From Marsupella aquatica (lineage: Eukaryota; Marchantiophyta): a DNA stretch of 64,000 bases. The stretch covers positions 21,018,001-21,082,000 of the forward strand of contig OZ316893.1 of the NCBI GenBank assembly GCA_973895155.1. Reading direction: 5' to 3'. The notes beneath the pieces are model-generated. The model was not told the origin of the DNA. It searched no databases and saw only the letters and a list, made by a program, of their open reading frames with translations. The position numbers and the translations under genes were made by a program. Below, piece after piece: positions 1 through 11,850 of this stretch (position 1 is the first letter of the stretch; the number at the start of each line of letters is the position of its first letter).

Positions 1-502
1 GTGCTACAAGGCGGTTGTTAACTCCGGTAGCGTCTGTCCCCACCGCTGGGGGAACAACTCTGCTGCCTCTAAGGCCTGTGATAGTAGTTTGTGGGCTAAA
101 GCTGCGGAGAATTTCATTGGGTGTTTCTGGTGAGAAACCTCCCCCCGTTACGCTTTCTAAAGGGCTGCCTTCTGCTGAATTACTCTTGTCGTTGGCAGTC
201 TTAGCCTTCCTATACTGATCGAGACAGTTGGAGTGGCGGTAGCTGGTGTCACACATGTACGGGCGACATCCATTGTCGTGCGAACTGCATTGCAAGAGGA
301 CTGCATTGTGCGGACACTCCATGCAAATTGGACATGTCGATTCTTCCCAGTCTTTCCTCGTCGAACTTTCTTCCCCTCCTCCCCCTTCTTTTGAAGAGCT
401 TCCTTGCGAAACCCCTCCTCTTCCATTCGTGGAATATGGGCCCCTACAGAGCGACCCTCTCGATTTTGGTGACAGTATCCGGCCACTCGGATCCTTAGGC
501 AT
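1..502 (-). CDS. DUF1644 family protein, N-terminal part (runs off left edge)
   Basis: Seen: an open minus-strand frame from ATG at 502-500 to the window edge, about 167 codons, with an in-frame TAG a few codons upstream that makes this ATG the first possible start. After a Gly/Ser-rich leader of about 50 residues comes CPICMECPHNAVLLQCSS (residues 57-74), then a stretch with GCRPYMCDTSYRHSNC ending near residue 93. The spaced Cys (57, 60, 63, 72, 79, 84, 93) and His (65, 75, 90) are the hallmark of plant DUF1644 proteins, where they are thought to bind zinc. Known: family members are plant-specific, and some rice members are linked to salt and drought responses; the biochemical activity is not settled. 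The C-terminal part lies outside the window. No intron is visible in the part present. The family call is strong; the function is not inferable. Confidence 0.85.
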   Translation of the reverse strand, partial: MPKDPSGRILSPKSRGSLCRGPYSTNGRGGVSQGSSSKEGGGGEESSTRKDWEESTCPICMECPHNAVLLQCSSHDNGCRPYMCDTSYRHSNCLDQYRKAKTANDKSNSAEGSPLESVTGGGFSPETPNEILRSFSPQTTITGLRGSRVVPPAVGTDATGVNNRLVA

Positions 503-3134
503 TTTGTTAATTCGTTTCGTTATCTTCTTCTTTATCTATTGACACACGCTGAGAGACAACATCCCACCGCACAGAAAACACAGAATCAGTAAACTTTGCA
601 TAACCAACGAAATGTATCATATCAACATGTTCGATGCCAAGACTTCGATACTCCAACAAATCTCATCAGGTCAATATGGCCAAAAGGGAAAGAATGAGTT
701 CTCAAGGTCCACAAGTCCCATCCTTTCTAGAGGCACATGGAGAAAATGGGAGTATTACAGCCAAAACAGACCAGACTCGGGACTCGAACCAACCCACCCT
801 AACATACAAACACAAGCACTCCGGCCATAAGAAAAGAACTTCGGCAAGAGACAAGAGAACGGGCACATGGATTGATGGCCAACATGTTGCTCTGACGATA
901 AACCACACACTGCAGATATTACACGCATAACCAAAACCCGATATCAACGTCAACTTAGATCTTGCTCACATTGGGAAAAGAGAGGCAGCCCTAAGAACAA
1001 AAGGAGATTAGAGCTGACGAACAACAGCATCCACGGTACCCTATCGCACCCAAAAAGAGAACACCTAGACTGCTCATCCTGGGACAAACGTGCAAGTAAT
1101 GCGACTAGGCCAGCGGCCGAGCATCCCAACGTATTCACGGCCCGACCAAATTGGAGAAAGGAAAATCTATCCTTGCCCGAAGAAATGGAAATCAGTCGAG
1201 TCCGAAGAAATTGGAAAAACGCAAAGCGAAACTAGAATAACTGTCACATGCCAGAGACCAAAGAGAAACAGGGCATGGTGAAGGTAGACCTATGTATTGG
1301 AGTCGCCTTCCACGGACATTCTGGATGCAAATTCATCGAGGAAAGAGATCATGGGATGGCACGTTCGGGACAAGATGTGCGTGGGAACAGGGAACAATCA
1401 GCGAGGAAGAAAGTTCACAACAGGCTTCTCGAAATTACGAGGGGATGGTTTGCACACAGACAGCCAGATAGGCAACCACCCAACCTACACCGCTTGGAGA
1501 GGTCTGTCCACCTCTACGGAAAGAGGAGGCGCCTTTCTGACCCTATCGGCGACTCGGAGAACAAATGTATAACATTAAAGCCGTAATCGATGGCGTAAGC
1601 TTCAAGAAAAAGAAAAAATGAACGACATGGACAGCAGTGACCAAAATTAGCTTAGTAAGGGCGCTTGCGTAAGGATCAAGTCGGAAAAGGACAAAGAAAA
1701 GAACGAAAATCCAATACAGCGAACAAATGTCTAAGTTATCCCTTGTTCAAAACAGGGAATCAATAACCTCGGGAACGATGATGAACCCATCCAGACGGAA
1801 CAATGGGAACGAGCCATGAGGGACAACATAATAACTTGAGATCCCGTTCGAGACCTTTATTCAAAGACGACGATTACAACGGCGTATATCACGACTCCTT
1901 AGGGGTATCCAACCATCAGTGGGAGAAAGATGACAATCCAAGCCTCTCAAGCATGAGATAGATAAACAGTGTATACATATGCAACCCACCACCGACCCCC
2001 GGATGCAACCAATTTCCTTCAACGAGAAGGAACAGCTTCAGCCAACAATAAGGTGTGTACTCCAATCGAGACAGCACGACGGTCCAGACGTAAGCCCTCG
2101 TTCGAACCTTCGATCGCTCTCCAGCCAGCCAAATAGACTCTCCTCTCCTCTCCTCTCGCCCGCTGCTCTTTCGAAAAAACAGCAACAACCACAGCAGTGC
2201 AACCAACCACCGACCTCAAGGCCAAGTACCAACAGCAGTCTCCAACAGATCCGCGTCGGTCCTCCCTCTCTCCCGGCTTGCAAGCCGTCGTTCCAAATCA
2301 AACCCTTTCTCTCCGTATCAATCCCTCTCTCTCCACATCAACCCCTCACCACCATCCGACTGCACTCCACACCAAAGCAAATCGAATCCCCAAGACAAAG
2401 CAACGCCTGGCAAGTCTAGCAACACAAGTCCCGCAATCCCTGTATACAAGTTAGATCGGTCTCTCCTCTCGATCTTCTCCCCTCTCCACCCCACTCCATC
2501 CCACCCTCCCCCGATGCAACAAGAATCACAACCACCACCGACGCACCTCTCCTCGTTCGTCGGCTCTCTTGCTCACTCCCTCCCTTGCTTCTTCGTTTTG
2601 TCGAGAACCGAACCGCAAAATTATGTTGACACCTCTCCTGCGGTTGCGTGCCCTCAGCGATCCTCCGCCGTGCCGGCATGCAAGCAAACAACCTCCCGAA
2701 TCCAATCGATCTCCCCACCCCTCCACTGAGCAAAATAACAGCGACGTCCTTCAACGCCACCTCCTCACGACATCCATCCCCTCGTCCTTCTCCTCTCCTC
2801 CGCTCCTCTCGGTGCTCCTCTCTTTCCCTTCCTGAGCTCTGCTGCGATGATGATGGATCGCAGCAACGACCCCGCAACTATGGCTGCTCGACTCGCTCCC
2901 GTCGCTCTTCTCTTTCCCTATACGGTACTCCTCCTCCTGGACTTTTTACCCTCACCTCACATCACCTCCCCTCGCCTCACAGCATACGCACACACACAGT
3001 GCATCACTCTGGGAGTCTGGGCCGACGGACAGAATAGGAGCGGCAAGCTAGAGGAGACAGGCCGCACCACGCAGCAGCCACCACGCCGCGCCCGACCCGT
3101 CCTGCGGGAGATACGAGAGAGGGTGTCACCATAC
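503..3134. other. Upstream region of the DUF1644 gene, pyrimidine-rich on plus strand
   Basis: No supported gene. From about 1975 to 2980 the plus strand is rich in CTCTCC-type tracts, so the minus strand is GA-rich, a composition common in plant 5' leaders and promoters. A phrase like TGCAACCAACCACCGAC recurs in variant form near 1980, 2197 and 2515, suggesting local duplication. The open frames here are low-complexity Ser/Pro/Gln or Arg/Glu strings. I infer leader or promoter sequence for the minus-strand gene; no transcription start can be fixed. Confidence 0.35.
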
Positions 3135-3154
3135 TAATCTAATCTAATCTAATC
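3135..3154. repeat. (TAATC)4 simple repeat
   Basis: Four perfect head-to-tail copies of TAATC. Confidence 0.9.
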
Positions 3155-3184
3155 ATCTATTTTTTACTCTTTGGCACGCCAGAG

Positions 3185-3197
3185 CCCCCCCCCCCCC
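3185..3197. repeat. Poly-C tract
   Basis: An uninterrupted run of 13 C, followed by more C-rich sequence. Such tracts are length-variable and prone to assembly error. Confidence 0.9.
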
Positions 3198-3199
3198 AT

Positions 3200-6100
3200 C
3201 CCGTGTCGCCCCTCCCTGCCCCTCCCCCGCCACGAAGGTCCGTCTCCTTGATGGAACCAGAGAGTTTAGCAGTGATAAAGTAAGCTGCTTCGTTCGAAAG
3301 ACTGGGAGTGGGGGTGGGCCAGGCGGAACGGACAGGGGGACGGAGAGGGTCAGGGCGGGGCCACAAAGCGGGGCCAGGAGGGGGCGATTCCGAATTCCGA
3401 GCAAGGCCAGGGGCGCTCTCATGTGGGAGTGGCAGGTGGGAGCGACCGACGGCGCGACTACCGCATGACAATGATGGTTTATGAAAATGATATTTTGTAT
3501 CACAAAAAATTGAGACTTCTACAGCGGGTTCTTTTCCGTTTTTCGTTTTCTGAAAAGGAGAACGCTCCTATGACAATGCATAACAAACCCTGAAGGAGCT
3601 TGCAATCCGGGAATTGTGTTTATGTAAATAGTATTTTTGATCTAATTCTTACATTATTGAAAGTGTCTATGATGCATACTTTCTAATAGAGCAGTATCAA
3701 AAGCTAAGGTAAGGGCCTATAATTTACACTGAAGCCTCTAAACTCTGACTCTGGGACACAGGCATGGTTTGGGTTTTGCGAAAACAGACAATGATACTCA
3801 CCATCCATCTATGAGCAAAAGTTGAGCATTCAGGCTAATGCTACATTATATTTGCTCAGATACCCTACACTGCTTGAGATCTTAGGGTTTCTTTTCAAGA
3901 AAGGAAACCACGTCCATCTAGGTCTGGGAGAACCCTTGATCACATGTATGGGCCCACATGCCTGATGTACATCCCTCATTTATTAAATTGGGCTTTCTCC
4001 TCATGGGAGGACTTATGCTGGTTGCAACACATAATTCCTAGGGCAGGCTTTGCCTTCATTTCTTAAAAAACCCATTAAAACAAAAACAACACATTGAGAC
4101 AAGATATCTCAGCAAAACATTAATATGACACCCAGGAAAGGTTCATTATAAATGAAATATTCAATGGAAGTTTTCATAAAACAAATTCTAGCACGACATG
4201 CAACCTGGAAGCTGTATTGCCCCAAAGCAAGAGCTTCTCTATTGTAGGCTGCTACATGGAGAAGGACTCTAAGTTACAGTAGCTGGATGGAGGCAAGAAT
4301 TAAGACCACCTTCCTCCACTATTGTACTTGTTGAAAAGTCATCCAGTACAATTAGCTTGTATTCTGCGTTATACTTACTTGAATCAAACGTTGTATCATC
4401 TCAATGACAGGTGTCATTCCTGCCTACATGACAACCAGCTGGTCTAGGTAGTTACACTCCTCGTGAATGCATAGTGACACAAGCATGGGAATCCAAGGAG
4501 CAAATATTGTCCCAAAAGCTAAGCACGTATGCAAACCCCTCGACCTTTTTGTAAAAGTCGCCTTGCATTTCAATATTCCATTTTTTTCTTGGAAAACTTT
4601 TAAACAATCCCATATTCTAATGCTCCTGTAGCAATGTTGTCACCACCAGGAAGTATGTGGACTCTCAGGCATCGGAATACTTTGTGAAGTCACTTGCAGC
4701 GTGATCAAATACTGGTTACAGGTGTGCAGATTTTCCAGTTGTGGATGAGTTTTATGTCATAGAGTGTGTGTAAAACTTCTTCTTAGAAATTGGACAATGT
4801 TTTTTTAAAGCGCCACTGTCCCCTAAGCACAACCTGGCGGATCAAGTTTATTAAAATAAATCAAAAAATGTGCTCAAAACAATAAAAAAAGTGCTCTATT
4901 TACGGACCCCACTAGAGGTTCCTTCCAAAATTCCTGGCACCACAGCGTGCCACGTCAGCAACAACCGCAACAAACAAGAATGGTCATGTTTGCGCAACGA
5001 ATAAACTCCTCTCCATCTTGTTTACGTCACTTTTCGTGTAATTTTATGGACGCCATGCCGTCAAAACATAATGTAAAAGTAAATAAAAGTTCATCCAAAT
5101 CTATTGATACAAAGGGCGAGATTAAAAACATTCACCCATATTCTCTTTACTTAAATTTATAAATGTTTTTTTATAAAAGTAAATAGTGTTCAACGTAAAC
5201 AGTAACCGTATTCCTGTGTAACTGCCGAAATAAAACTGTCGGAACAAAAGAAGCACATCAACATTTCGAAAGGGAGGAAGGCTTTTGATGAAAGTAATGA
5301 AAAGAGGAAAGCTCGAAAGGAGTTTTGCCTCTTGAATTGCAAAGTAAAGAGGAATGTTGGAGAAACAAAATAAAAAAAGATCAGAAGCCGAATGAAGAAA
5401 GGAAAAATGAGAACTGATCGAGGATAGAAAAGAGGCGCAGCACATCTTAATCAGAAACAAATAGATCGAGCAGAAAGAAGGAGAAGCAAAGAGAATCGAT
5501 AAGGACATTGAGAAGATCGATAAGGACTGATCGACCTCAACTACTCTAGCAGATCACTGAAGCTCAACGTAGTAGTCCACTAATCGAATAAAAACAGGTG
5601 GGGGTCCACGAACTAATTTGTCCTCCCTAACCTGGTGGACAGTGGTGGTTTAAATCTAATGTGCGGCCTGCAGAACTAATTAAACAAATATGTTAATATT
5701 TTCAGTACTACCTGAAAAAAATCCATACATGGATGTGTATGAAAACTATAATTGTTGAAGGGAAAGTGATCTTTCACTATAGATTGTGATGAAAAATGTG
5801 CATAGACAAGGTGATGCATGCTATATGCAACTTGACCAATCTAGGCCCACCATTTCCTTTAAATCACTCACCCTATTATTCATAACAAAACTTTATTGCC
5901 ACAACCTCTTCATAATATAGCTAACCCACAAACATCAAGATCAATTTGTCAGACACCCACTATGAATTGTGGACAAGAGTTATAAGCTTGGATAGGTTCT
6001 CCATCAGATGTTCTGGTTGGACAGGCTTCCTAAGCTTATATAAAATGTCTAGAAACATATAGTTTTAGCATCAAAATTCAAAGGTTAAGATGTGTTTATA

Positions 6101-7850
6101 CAAGACCATTAAACAAAAATTTAAAAAGTTGAATGGTTTAGGTGTTTGTTAGGATGTTTGAAGATTTAGGTTGGAAAAATTGGACATGCCGCTCCAACTT
6201 TATGACCCATACAATAGATTTCTTGGGAAGAAGAATTCATGGCCAAACTAGTTTTGCTGGGGTCCTTTTCTGAGGGTTTTGGAGCGTTTTCCATCTTGTG
6301 TGCACCATCCCTGTTGCATTTTAAATTGTGCTTTTTGGTGTAGGTCAACAAATCAAGCCACGTGCTTAAAGGGTCTTGTCTGATCTGCCCTCCTGCATTT
6401 TTTAACACAGGACTCTGTCAATTAAAGAACTAATTGCCTTTACTCCTTCACGCCAGTGGTCCTTCTTGCCACTTCAGTCTAATTTCTAAGGATTATTCTG
6501 ACATTTTAAGGTTTTCCTCGTATCTTCTATGGTAACTCTCTCTTCTCCTTGGGTTTCTGTCTTTATGTAATTCTAAGAATTTCCAAACTTTGGGTACTTC
6601 ATTCAGAGAATTTATATTCGTGAAACATACTTTTTTGGGGTCTGGAGTTCATCTGAATAGCAAGAAGTGACCCTCTAGTTTGTTCTGGTGAACAAAAAAG
6701 CTACAAATACCCCCACGTAAAGCCACTTCACTTCTTTGCCCTCCCCTCAAAATAAATGCAAAATGACAAATATAAATATAAGATATTGTCTGCTCAAGGA
6801 GAAAAACTTGGTGAAGGTCCTGCCCTTCTTGTTGGTCTGTTCCCTTCTGGTCTCCGTTTCTTGGCTCCACGGCCCACGCATCCCCTGGGTCAGCAGCATC
6901 GGCCTGTCCTTCCATACAGTCCATGAACTATGGAACTGTAGAGTGCCAGTTCCATGGTGGGTAGGAGACCATACTAGGGGCGGATCGGGTTGGTCGGGGT
7001 GATAGCCTTGGGGGCATACTTACAGGGGGCGAGGTGCTTGGGGTGGTTGCGGACCCGGGGTCCTCACTTCTTTTCTTCCGGCCCATCACACGCAAATAAG
7101 TATAGGGTATTTTATTGGGTTTAGTAAAATACTTTTAAATTTTTATTCCAATTTTGAGAATTATAAGAATCATAAGGTTTTTTTAAATCAAATTTGGGAA
7201 TATTCTTGGAATATTCCATTAAATTAGGGGTAAAAATTTCCTAAAAAAAACTTTGTTGACTTGAACTTTTAGGGTGTTTATTTCCCCCAAAACTTTGCGC
7301 GTGATATGGGACACCCCTTGGAATTGAGGCCCTGAGGTCGCGGATGAGGCCAGGGCAGCCCAAACTCCCTGAAGACCCCCAAGGGACGAGACGGGAGGTG
7401 CAATCGCAAGTCTGGGACTGCCAAAGCATAGATAGACACGTACCCAAATCTCGGGTCTGAGCAGTGCGGTCTGGCTCACAAGTACTTCACGGACGTCATT
7501 ACTATTATTATAAGCATGAATTCGTTGGCTTCGAGCAATAGGTCTACTTTGAAGTAAAAGAAAGGAATGGTACATCCAAGAATTACTATCAAAGTAACTC
7601 AAAATGGATGCGAGGTTGCAATTACCAGTTTCAGAAAGATTGAGATGACATTCTCCGTAATGGAAGGGCATGAAACGCACACCACCTTTGTCTCAGGCCC
7701 ACCAGATGGGAAATGGAACAACACCCAAAGACCTGCAAGGTACAGGTTCGTCGATACCATTAGAGCAGTCGGATCTTTTGTATTTGTATTGCAAAATTTC
7801 ATGACAAAAACATATAGTGATTGGTTTTGTTTTTCTAGGGACAACTTTTA
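3200..7850. other. Non-coding stretch, no supported gene
   Basis: AT-rich sequence with only short open frames lacking family motifs. Bases 3200-3470 are GC-rich with G- and C-runs. Bases 5280-5520 are purine-rich (AAGAAGGAGAAG-like), which gives a long but low-complexity minus-strand frame. I see no RNA gene, terminal repeat or coding pattern I can support. Confidence 0.4.
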
Positions 7851-7851
7851 A

Positions 7852-8051
7852 TCACTTTGCCACTAACGATATTCTAATCACAATATTGTCACCATTTTTT
7901 GGTATTTATAAAAATGTCATGGTTCGATATACGGATGACAAATTTGCCAAGGTAATCAGGGGAACTTTATACGAAAACCATGACATTTTTATAATTACAA
8001 AAAAATAGTGACAGTATTGTAAATTCAAACATCTTTAGTGACAATGTACTT
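7852..8051. repeat. Foldback (MITE-like) inverted repeat
   Basis: Two arms of roughly 85 bp face each other around a loop of about 50 bp. The inner arms are near-perfect: TATAAAAATGTCATGGTT at 7908-7925 pairs with its complement at 7975-7992. The pairing continues outward with mismatches through the ATTGTCAC/GTGACAAT-type segments near 7885 and 8012 and out to the GTGACAA segment near 8037. No coding capacity is present. The shape fits a small non-autonomous DNA element; I could not identify a clean target duplication. Confidence 0.6.
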
Positions 8052-9060
8052 AAAAATTGGGTTGACCCAAAGTACTACATTAATAAGGGTAAAATTGAGG
8101 CCCAGTGTTAGGGATAGTTAGAGTGATTGGGAGTTACCTATCTTGAATTACAGAAAGTTAACTATTCCCGAAACGGTCCAACCGGATTTCTTACCTAACT
8201 TGGTTGGTAGTCTTATGATCAATTTTTTGTTGTCCTTTTGACAGAGGGTCAACATTTTACCGTTAATTTGCTTGCATTGCCGACCTGGATCATGGGTCAC
8301 TGAAGTGCACCAACTGGTGACCGGTGCAATCTGATGGAATTACTTTGGATGTGACAAAACAGAGTAGCCAGGCAAACTCGAGGGGACAAGCAATAGCCAA
8401 TGAGAACCGACAAGGAAGGGATGCTGCTCACGACTTCCTCTCTATTCAGAGGGCAACATGGAAACCATAATAATACCAAAGTCAAAAAGCATGTGCTCAC
8501 TACCTGGCATTCCAAAAGAGTTGATTGCAAATTGATGAAGGAAGCCCATACATATATCGTTGCCAATGAGGCACACAAGTCTGTATGCTAGACTACTGCC
8601 AGGACTGGTTCAGTTGCAAAACTGCAGGGGAGCTCTGGATTTATTGTGTGGGGCAAAAGGCGACACTCTACGCTAGTGGCAGGTTTTCCACATACTAGGG
8701 CTCTGCAGTAACTGAAAGGCTAGGTGAAAACAGGCTCTCTACCAGTGATCAATCTACTCATGCAGCATATTTGAGGGTCAAATGAAGGTAATATCTGTCA
8801 ACAATTGGAAAGAGCCAGCGAACATTTCTGAGATCCACCCAAAATATCAATGAGTGAATATCTGAATCACCACAGTATGTATTTAATTGAGATTGCACAA
8901 AGGCTGGGAAGCCTTATCTACACGCTGAACACATTGTCCTGAGCAGGTCGCAATTGGGAAAACCAATTCATGGCCGCTGGAATTGACTCAATCGACATGA
9001 CTAGCTCGTTCCGCGGTTCTAAGAATGTAAGTTTGCAATACAAAATAAGGCTGATAAGCT
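8052..9060. other. Non-coding stretch
   Basis: No gene supported. The short frame at 8400-8591 has no recognisable motif. Confidence 0.35.
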
Positions 9061-9091
9061 CAATCATATGTTAGGTCCTAGCATATGATTC
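9061..9091. repeat. 31-bp near-perfect palindrome
   Basis: CAATCATATGTTAGG is followed directly by TCCTAGCATATGATTC. The two halves pair with one internal mismatch and a mismatched outermost base. It may be a cruciform-prone site or chance. Confidence 0.5.
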
Positions 9092-9735
9092 AATATCGGT
9101 CTCATGCTGCCTGGTGTAAAATTCAAGGTGCAACTGATGATACATAATGTCGGTTTGAATGCTTGTGGAGCAAAGATTGTCTCCCATGTGGAGCACAATG
9201 GACCGACTTTTGCTTGCCATCCAACATTTGCAATCCACTCTTAGATTGTAGCTCCTTCATACAAACGACAAACAACACTTCCTTTGTTTCCTGCTCTCAT
9301 TTCATTTACATGACTTGTATGGAGATCGGCAAGTATTCTTAAACTACTTGAGGTAGCAGGAACCCTGCAGCTAGGTATTTTCTCATTTAAAAATATTAGT
9401 TATGAACCCAACTTTAGGGCGGAACCCACCCAAACTGTATTGACTTTCTTTGGCTCTTTCAATAGAAGTTTTGGGTAATTCCCTTCTTAATTCTCATCCT
9501 ACGGTTGTTTTTCCTTCATTCATTTGTCCCTTTGGACACTATTCCTTTTCTTTTTTTGCCTTGAAAACCAAAAGCAGAGCCCATCCAACAAAGGACAGAC
9601 TTTCTGCTCTAGAGCATGCAATTCCATATGGTTGCCACAAGGGATGATACCCAGGGATCCAACAGGACCCAGACCAGGAGGGAAGGGGTTAAACCAGGAC
9701 CCCAAAGCAAATCAGCCAGGGGCTAAAGAGTAACC

Positions 9736-9736
<1 letters not shown>

Positions 9737-9778
<42 letters not shown>
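9737..9778. repeat. (AC)21 microsatellite
   Basis: An uninterrupted AC dinucleotide run. It sits directly beside a tRNA-like body on the minus strand and may be that SINE's (GT)n tail. Confidence 0.9.
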
Positions 9779-9783
<5 letters not shown>

Positions 9784-9860
9784 TGTGGAGAGGGCATTGA
9801 ACCTGGGACTTCTCCCTCTAGGCTAATTCCCTGGCCAACTCACCGGAGCGAATTGTCTTT
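9779..9860 (-). mobile_element. tRNA-derived SINE-like fragment with GT-rich tail
   Basis: Read on the minus strand, an A-box-like segment (GAGTTGGCCAGGG) is followed by a B-box-like AGGTTCAATGCC (canonical GGTTCGANNCC) and then the GT run at 9737-9778. Body plus simple-repeat tail is the usual SINE layout. The match is by eye and the A box is weak. Confidence 0.4.
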
Positions 9861-10819
9861 GACACTGTTCCTTCTCTTCCTTAAAGGTGTAAGCAGATCT
9901 TTGACTTTCTTGATATTAGATGACTGATAAAAGAATTCTTTGTTTCCACACTGTCTTTGCAAGATCCCAATAGTATTGCTATGTACACTTGGAACCCATC
10001 ATAGCTTGGGGTGCAAATTAGCTAACTCTCACCCATGAGAGAGTATGTTTTTATATATGAAGAGAACTTCAAATATAGGTCTTGAGGCATGTGATTGTGT
10101 GTTGTTCTTTGTAATCTAAGCTTTCAAATTTCAAACTCTTCCTTAAAAATTTTCAAGCTTGGGTTCCAATCAACAGTTTCACAGTAAGTTCAAATTTTCC
10201 TTTCAATCTTATCCTATTGCTCATTCTGTAACCAAGGTCTCAATGTTTTGCAAAGGACAAAATTAAATAACTTCATTGTCACTGTAACCAGGCATGACTC
10301 ATAACCACAACTAGTAAGGGAAACACCAAGCAGAATTTGAGACAGTGAGTGGTTAAGTTCAAATGTACACAGACATGTACATCCTCATTGCCAGCTCTCA
10401 GCCACCTTGAGATCTTGTGGCTCCTGTTTCAGGGAGTCACTCTTATTTCTGTTGTAATCCTTTGATTCTAATGTTGGTTCTTTTTTTTTATTTGTCTCAA
10501 GTGCAGATGGTTAATCCTTTGATGGGATTTTTGCTAGTGAACACTTACTCAGATCTTTATCTTGTTGGATCTCTTCCTGTTCCCTTGACTGAGTTTGGCC
10601 CTCACTTAAGCGGTAGTTGTTTTGTAGGATTTCTTTGGGTGTGTAACTTGATTTGTTGCCTTGCACCTGTAGTTACTGTTATTACCTTTCCCCTCGCGAC
10701 TGAACGTGTTTGGTTGCTGAGTGGTTTGTGGCCTTTGTGCCGGTTTGGGTGCGGCCTTTTACTACCGGTGTGTTATTGGGTTTTCCTTTTTGTACAAGTA
10801 GAGTTAGATTTCCCCAAGT
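9861..10819. other. Non-coding stretch
   Basis: A T/G-rich plus-strand frame at 10417-10854 gives a hydrophobic peptide with no family motif; its composition resembles LINE 3' ends, but I cannot support a call. Confidence 0.3.
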
Positions 10820-10828
10820 ACAAATCCC

Positions 10829-11014
10829 GTAAGTGCAAAACCTGGATGCTTTGAGTCCCACCAAGCATAGCTAAGTGGTAGCGATCTTCCTCACTCCAGG
10901 GCAGGGAGATTTTGAGTTCAAATTCATAGGTCCCACCAAGCATAGCTAAGTGGTAGCGTTCTTCATTAGAGCAAGTGAGATTTCTAGTTCAAATTTCATA
11001 AAACCAGGTTTTGC
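10829..11014 (+). mobile_element. Dimeric tRNA-derived SINE
   Basis: Two head-to-tail units of about 74 bp (from about 10855 and 10929) each begin GTCCCACCAAGCATAGC and carry a good pol III A box (TAGCTAAGTGGTAGCG), followed about 35 bp later by a B-box-like AGTTCAAATT. The pair lies between inverted 13-mers GTGCAAAACCTGG (10833-10845) and its complement (11004-11016). Outside these lie direct 9-mers ACAAATCCC (10820-10828 and 11015-11023), which look like a target-site duplication. The SINE reading rests on the A/B boxes; the flanking inverted repeat is unusual for a SINE. Confidence 0.6.
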
Positions 11015-11023
11015 ACAAATCCC

Positions 11024-11850
11024 TATCCAAAGAAGCAGTTACCGACAGCACTTTGCATAAACGACTCTCGATAAATTAAGTTTTCTCACAACATATAGGA
11101 ATGAGAAGAGCAGAGTGCACTTAGGAGTTCACTGTGCTGTAGGCATGTTTAGGTAACTTTGGGGTTGCATCAAACTTGTCTAAAGTCGTACTTGTGGACC
11201 CCAGAGACAAAGAAGCTACGTGACGAGCTGATGTATGGTACTAAGAAAGTACAGTGAGATCTAGAAAACAGTCCATTAAAACTTTGAGCCACAATAAAAA
11301 TTATTCAATTTCACATAATGAAATGGTCGACACGCCAAGCTCAAGTGTAAGGTTCAGCACTTCAGCACTATAATTATGTCAGATGGAGGATACGAGAGAA
11401 TGGATGAAACGTGCGAATAGAGATCGATATTTATTAGTGTACTCCATAATTGTCACGGTATTTTCTTACTTATTATAAATACAGTACCATGGTACAGTAC
11501 GAGGGGCTTCACAAGATTCTAGTCTGTTTTTTATTCTTTGTTTGAGATGGATCGTAACCATTCAAAGTGAAAATAAGTGAGAACTTTCACTTTCCGGCAC
11601 AATGTGGAAAATTATTACTCTCCTAGTCGCTTGGGGACCCTTTTTCTGCTCATAATTTTTTGTAGACCAACTGCTATTTGGCCCTCTTCAGTAATTCGGT
11701 CTTTGTTTCTTGAGGTGGTCTAAAGAATTGGTCCATTTAGATTTCAAGATACTGCTTTTATCTACTCCAGGACATTTTGGCTTGGTCAGAGTAGCACTTT
11801 AGTACCAGGAGTCCTTAGCAAATGGTGAACAATGACTATTTGTGCTCCAA
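11024..11850. other. Non-coding stretch
   Basis: AT-rich sequence without a supported gene or repeat. Confidence 0.35.

Noticed and set aside
1979-2419. Open frame of 146 codons, plus strand
   Set aside because: Ser/Pro/Gln low-complexity translation of a CT-rich tract; no motif and a probable leader region of the opposite gene.
5122-5508. 128-codon minus-strand hydrophobic frame
   Set aside because: Phe/Ser/Leu-rich because the plus strand is purine-rich; no domain pattern.
7219-7680. 153-codon minus-strand frame
   Set aside because: No motif and no start context; composition fits chance.
10417-10854. 145-codon plus-strand hydrophobic frame
   Set aside because: T/G-rich sequence gives Leu/Val/Phe by composition; no membrane family pattern, and its end runs into the SINE.
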